Shown here piece after piece: positions 49,518 through 51,998 of a stretch of DNA of 51,998 nucleotides. The stretch spans positions 1 to 51,998 of the forward strand of contig JAQTPL010000010.1 in assembly GCA_028712895.1 (NCBI GenBank), read 5' to 3'. The notes beneath the pieces are model-generated. The model was given only the letters and a program-made list of their open reading frames with translations. It was not told where the DNA came from and made no database searches. Origin of the DNA: a bacterium. GTDB taxonomy: Bacteria > CAYTYR01 > UBA6262. Positions within the stretch are counted from its first letter, which is position 1, and each line of letters opens with the position of its first letter. The translations under genes were made by a program, and so were the position numbers.

Positions 49518-50324
49518 ATGGAAGAAATGTTCAAGATCGCTTTTATGCATAAAGCACTAATAGTAAGTACTGTTATCGGAGCCTTGTTTTCTTATATCGG
49601 GGTATATATTGTATTGAGAAGGACAGTTTTTGTCGGTATCGCTTTATCGCAATTGGCTGCCTGTGGATTTGCTTTTGGTTTACTGGTCGGGATTGCTCCC
49701 TTCATTTGGTCGCTTATTTTTACTTTAGCCGGGGTAATACTCTTTTCCCTGCAGCTGAAAGAGCACAAGATCACTCGTGAATCGATAATTGGGTTTACCT
49801 ATGCTTTTACCTCTTCTCTGGCTATTATTTTTATAGCTAAAGCGGAGCATGGGGAAGCAAACATCCTTGAAGTCCTATCAGGGAATATCTTTACCATCAC
49901 AGACGGACAGTTATTTTTTACGACCGCAGTATTCTTTGGGGCGGGCATTTTACATGCGCTTTTTTATCAGCGCTTTATACTCTTAGCTTTTGATGCCGAA
50001 ACTGCTTCAGCCGGCGGCATTAAAACAGGAATATGGAACTTTGTTTTTTATCTTATCCTGGGTATCACTATTTCCCTGGGCATACAAACGGCGGGAGTAT
50101 TACTCGTTTTTAGTTATCTGGTTATCCCGGCGATGACTGCTCTGCTTATTGCCAGAAATATGTCTAAAACGTTCATTACTTCTGTTTTAGTTGGGGTGAT
50201 AGCCACAGTAGCCGGGGTATACTTATCGTTCGCTCTTGACTTGCCTGGAGGAACGACCATAGTAACGGTATCAGGCTTATTTTTCATGGCTGCCTATTTG
50301 ACCAGGGCGGTTCTTGGCAAATAG
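49518..50324 (+). CDS. znuB: Zinc ABC transporter permease (ZnuB-like)
   Basis: This 268-residue membrane protein has about eight to nine helices and the family features GVYIVLRRTVFVGIALSQLA and TAGVLLVFSYLVIPAMTALL, matching the ABC-3 permease family. It is the last gene of the zinc module. The next gene is separated by a spacer with its own strong promoter. Confidence 0.93.
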   Translation: MEEMFKIAFMHKALIVSTVIGALFSYIGVYIVLRRTVFVGIALSQLAACGFAFGLLVGIAPFIWSLIFTLAGVILFSLQLKEHKITRESIIGFTYAFTSSLAIIFIAKAEHGEANILEVLSGNIFTITDGQLFFTTAVFFGAGILHALFYQRFILLAFDAETASAGGIKTGIWNFVFYLILGITISLGIQTAGVLLVFSYLVIPAMTALLIARNMSKTFITSVLVGVIATVAGVYLSFALDLPGGTTIVTVSGLFFMAAYLTRAVLGK

Positions 50325-50355
50325 GGAATATCTTTTATAGCTGGTTTTTATTTAT

Positions 50356-50384
50356 TTGACACCGACTAAAAAAACCGCTATAAT
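50356..50384 (+). promoter_or_regulatory. Consensus promoter for the kor operon
   Basis: TTGACA at 50356-50361, 17 bases, then TATAAT at 50379-50384: a perfect sigma-70-type promoter. The leader of about 100 bases that follows contains the hairpin at 50391. Confidence 0.8.
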
Positions 50385-50390
50385 ATAAGA

Positions 50391-50476
50391 ACTGTTTCTA
50401 GTCGCTAGTCTCTAGTCGCTAGTTAATTAATTGCAAATCAAAAACTAGAAACCAGATACTAGCAACCAGCGACTGC
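50391..50476 (+). repeat. Word-built hairpin in the kor leader (CTAGTCGCTAGT type)
   Basis: The left arm repeats CTAGTCGCTAGT around a CTAGTCTCTAG variant. The right arm has AACTAGAAACCAGATACTAG and then CAACCAGCGAC, giving a long imperfect stem. It lies downstream of a consensus promoter, so it must be transcribed as part of the 5' leader. Confidence 0.65.
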
Positions 50477-50492
50477 TTTTATGGGAGTGCCT

Positions 50493-50696
50493 ATGTCTAA
50501 AATCATCATTGCCCAAAACAAATGCAAGGGTTGCGAACTATGTATTTTAGCCTGCCCTAAGAAGAATATTCGCTTGAGCCAAAAGATGAATAAAAAAGGT
50601 TTTCATTATGTCGAAATAATTGACCCTGACAAATGTAACGCTTGTGGTTTGTGCTTCCAGGTCTGTCCTGATGTAGCGATTGAAATATGGAAATAA
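50493..50696 (+). CDS. korD: 2-oxoacid:ferredoxin oxidoreductase delta (ferredoxin) subunit
   Basis: This 67-residue ferredoxin-type subunit carries two [4Fe-4S] sites: CKGCELCILACPKKN and CNACGLCFQVCPD. It transfers electrons within a KorABCD or VorABC-type complex. ATG 50493 has GGGAG upstream. It is followed by the alpha subunit, and the same order (D, A, B) is typical of the 2-oxoglutarate and branched-chain enzymes of anaerobes. Confidence 0.9.
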   Translation: MSKIIIAQNKCKGCELCILACPKKNIRLSQKMNKKGFHYVEIIDPDKCNACGLCFQVCPDVAIEIWK

Positions 50697-50710
50697 AGCG
50701 GGGATGCAGG

Positions 50711-51754
50711 ATGACAACGAAAAAATTAATAAAAGGTAATGAAGCTCTGGGAGAGGGTGCTATTCAGGCTGGCTGCGATACCTATTTTGGCTATCCCATT
50801 ACACCGCAAAATGAGCTGACAGAATATATGTCCCGCCGGATGCTGGAAGAAAAACGTATTTTTATCCAATCGGAAAGCGAGCTGGCAGCCATTAATATGG
50901 TCTTTGGCTCCAGTGCTGCCGGGGCCAGGGCTATGACCTCATCTTCATCTCCGGGGATCAGCCTGAAACAAGAGGGGCTATCCTACATGGCTGGCTGTGA
51001 ATTACCCGGGCTCGTTGTTAATGTGCAGCGGGGAGGCCCGGGATTAGGTAATATTTCCGGTTCCCAGGGAGATTATTTCCAGGCTGTGAAGGGTGGAGGG
51101 CATGGGGATTATCATCTGCTCGTATTCACTCCTGGGTCGGTGCAGGAAATGTACGAAATGCCGGCTTTAGCCTTTTCTTTGAGCGAAAAATACCGCACCC
51201 CGGCTATGATCTTGACTGACGGGATCCTGGCGCAAATGCAGGAACCGATGGAGCAAGTAAAAATTGATGCTTCCAGGATAGGTGACAGGAACTGGATATT
51301 AGATGGGTGCAAAGGCCGGCAGCCGCGAAAAATCAGGTCTTTATTGATGGAAGAAGGAGCTTTAGAAGCTCATAACCAGCATTTGCAGAAAAAATATGAG
51401 GAAATAAAGAAAAAGGAACAACGGTACCAACTGATTAATGAGCAGGCTGAGATCATGCTGGTCGCTTTTGGTATTAGCGCGCGTATATGTTATACAGCTT
51501 TGGAGGAAGCCAATCAAAAAGGATTCAAAGTTGGCTTACTAAGGCCGCAAATGGTCTGGCCGTTCCCGGAAAAGATATTACAGGAACTGGCGTCAAAAGT
51601 AAAAGCCTTTCTGGTAATAGAATTGAATGCTGGCCAGATGGTAGAGGATGTCAAGTTGGCTGTCAATGGGAAAACCCCGGTTCATTTTTATGGCCGGGCT
51701 GGCGGCGGCTGTGTCACCCCTGAAGAAGTGATAAAGGAAATTGAAAAAATATGA
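50711..51754 (+). CDS. korA: 2-oxoacid:ferredoxin oxidoreductase alpha subunit (VorB/KorA-like)
   Basis: This 347-residue subunit shows [56 protein letters not shown] and the [15 protein letters not shown] loop, typical of the pyruvate-family alpha chain that helps bind the 2-oxoacid. The VorB/KorA subgroup uses 2-oxoisovalerate or 2-oxoglutarate, and the exact substrate cannot be read from this sequence. The enzyme makes acyl-CoA and reduced ferredoxin. ATG 50711 is preferred over 50687, which overlaps korD. Confidence 0.88.
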   Translation: MTTKKLIKGNEALGEGAIQAGCDTYFGYPITPQNELTEYMSRRMLEEKRIFIQSESELAAINMVFGSSAAGARAMTSSSSPGISLKQEGLSYMAGCELPGLVVNVQRGGPGLGNISGSQGDYFQAVKGGGHGDYHLLVFTPGSVQEMYEMPALAFSLSEKYRTPAMILTDGILAQMQEPMEQVKIDASRIGDRNWILDGCKGRQPRKIRSLLMEEGALEAHNQHLQKKYEEIKKKEQRYQLINEQAEIMLVAFGISARICYTALEEANQKGFKVGLLRPQMVWPFPEKILQELASKVKAFLVIELNAGQMVEDVKLAVNGKTPVHFYGRAGGGCVTPEEVIKEIEKI

Positions 51755-51998
51755 AAAAAATATTTTCTAAACCTGAAAGCCTGACTGATATTGACCATAA
51801 ATACTGTCCCGGTTGCGGACACGGTATCGTGCATCGCCTGGTAGCAGAAGTTATTGATGAATTAGGCGTCAGGGAAAAAACCATCGGTATAGCGCCGGTA
51901 GGTTGCGCCGTGTTTGCCTATGATTATTGGAATTTTGATGTCACTGAAGCTGCGCATGGCCGCCCGCCGGCAGTAGCCACCGGCATCAAGAGATTCTT
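51751..51998 (+). CDS. korB: 2-oxoacid:ferredoxin oxidoreductase beta subunit, N-terminal part
   Basis: The frame starts ATG 51751, overlapping the korA stop (ATGA), and runs open to the window end, giving about 82 residues. It shows [19 protein letters not shown], the thiamine-diphosphate entrance motif, then [17 protein letters not shown] and [13 protein letters not shown], exactly as in KorB/VorA beta chains. The thiamine-binding and Mg-binding core lies beyond the window. Confidence 0.9.
   Translation, partial: MKKIFSKPESLTDIDHKYCPGCGHGIVHRLVAEVIDELGVREKTIGIAPVGCAVFAYDYWNFDVTEAAHGRPPAVATGIKRF

Overview
The window is about 52 kb of a bacterial chromosome. All protein genes but one (nagB) lie on the + strand and are tightly packed. 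Several proteins have signal peptides and look like outer-membrane beta-barrels, so the cell is probably diderm. There are no respiratory complexes, but there are many Fe-S proteins, radical-SAM enzymes and a 2-oxoacid:ferredoxin oxidoreductase, which points to an anaerobic, glycolytic, fermentative or syntrophic lifestyle. The gene mix and the short palindromes in the spacers would fit an uncultivated candidate phylum such as Omnitrophota, but that placement is a guess made without any search.

Layout. 1-1344: end of a repeat protein and a barrel/TPR protein. 1472-4339: gap, pgk and secG. 4398-6373: a tRNA-rich accessory patch (Leu-GAG, Gly-GCC, a broken and an intact tRNA-Cys around a GIY-YIG nuclease gene, Val-GAC) full of palindromes. 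6438-13917: thrS, a barrel protein, accA, pfkA, class II aldolase and pyk. 14004-18584: thioesterase, panD, an ABC exporter, a TPR lipoprotein and a polysaccharide deacetylase. 18672-24514: clpB, a hexapeptide protein, nagB, tRNA-Leu(CAA), a LysM-NlpC/P60 hydrolase and a small helical protein. 24540-28645: a structured non-coding stretch, tRNA-Ala(GGC), yjbQ, rsmD, nadK and recN.

28659-44221 is the most interesting part. A Fur-family regulator with a consensus promoter and a Fur-box-like site is followed by a second such site and then about 23 co-directional genes. They encode glycine-rich DUF5320-like proteins, two NifX-like proteins, a ferredoxin, two MinD-type ATPases carrying ferredoxin domains, a NifU-like scaffold, an Mrp/ApbC carrier, a flavin disulfide reductase, a CGGC protein, a DUF2099 (methanogenesis marker 8) protein, an NrdG/PflA-like activase, a divergent HydG, a COG0731 radical-SAM protein, a second PanD, a DUF89 phosphatase and a metallo-beta-lactamase-fold protein. 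No hydrogenase, nitrogenase, HydE or HydF is present. I read this as an iron-responsive Fe-S or metallocofactor assembly island whose product is unknown.

44311-46181 holds an OsmC-like protein without its cysteines, a J-domain protein, a methyltransferase and TrmO. 46231-50324 is a zinc-uptake module (His-rich peptide, His-rich outer-membrane protein, ZnuA, ZnuC, ZnuB) with operator-like palindromes. 50356 onward is a KorD-KorA-KorB operon behind a perfect sigma-70-type promoter and is cut by the window end.

A second theme is the spacers. At least eight hold imperfect hairpins built from a short word repeated on one arm and its complement on the other. The word differs from site to site while the architecture stays the same. 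Starts were moved inside the longest open frame where a ribosome binding site or family alignment clearly favoured a later codon.
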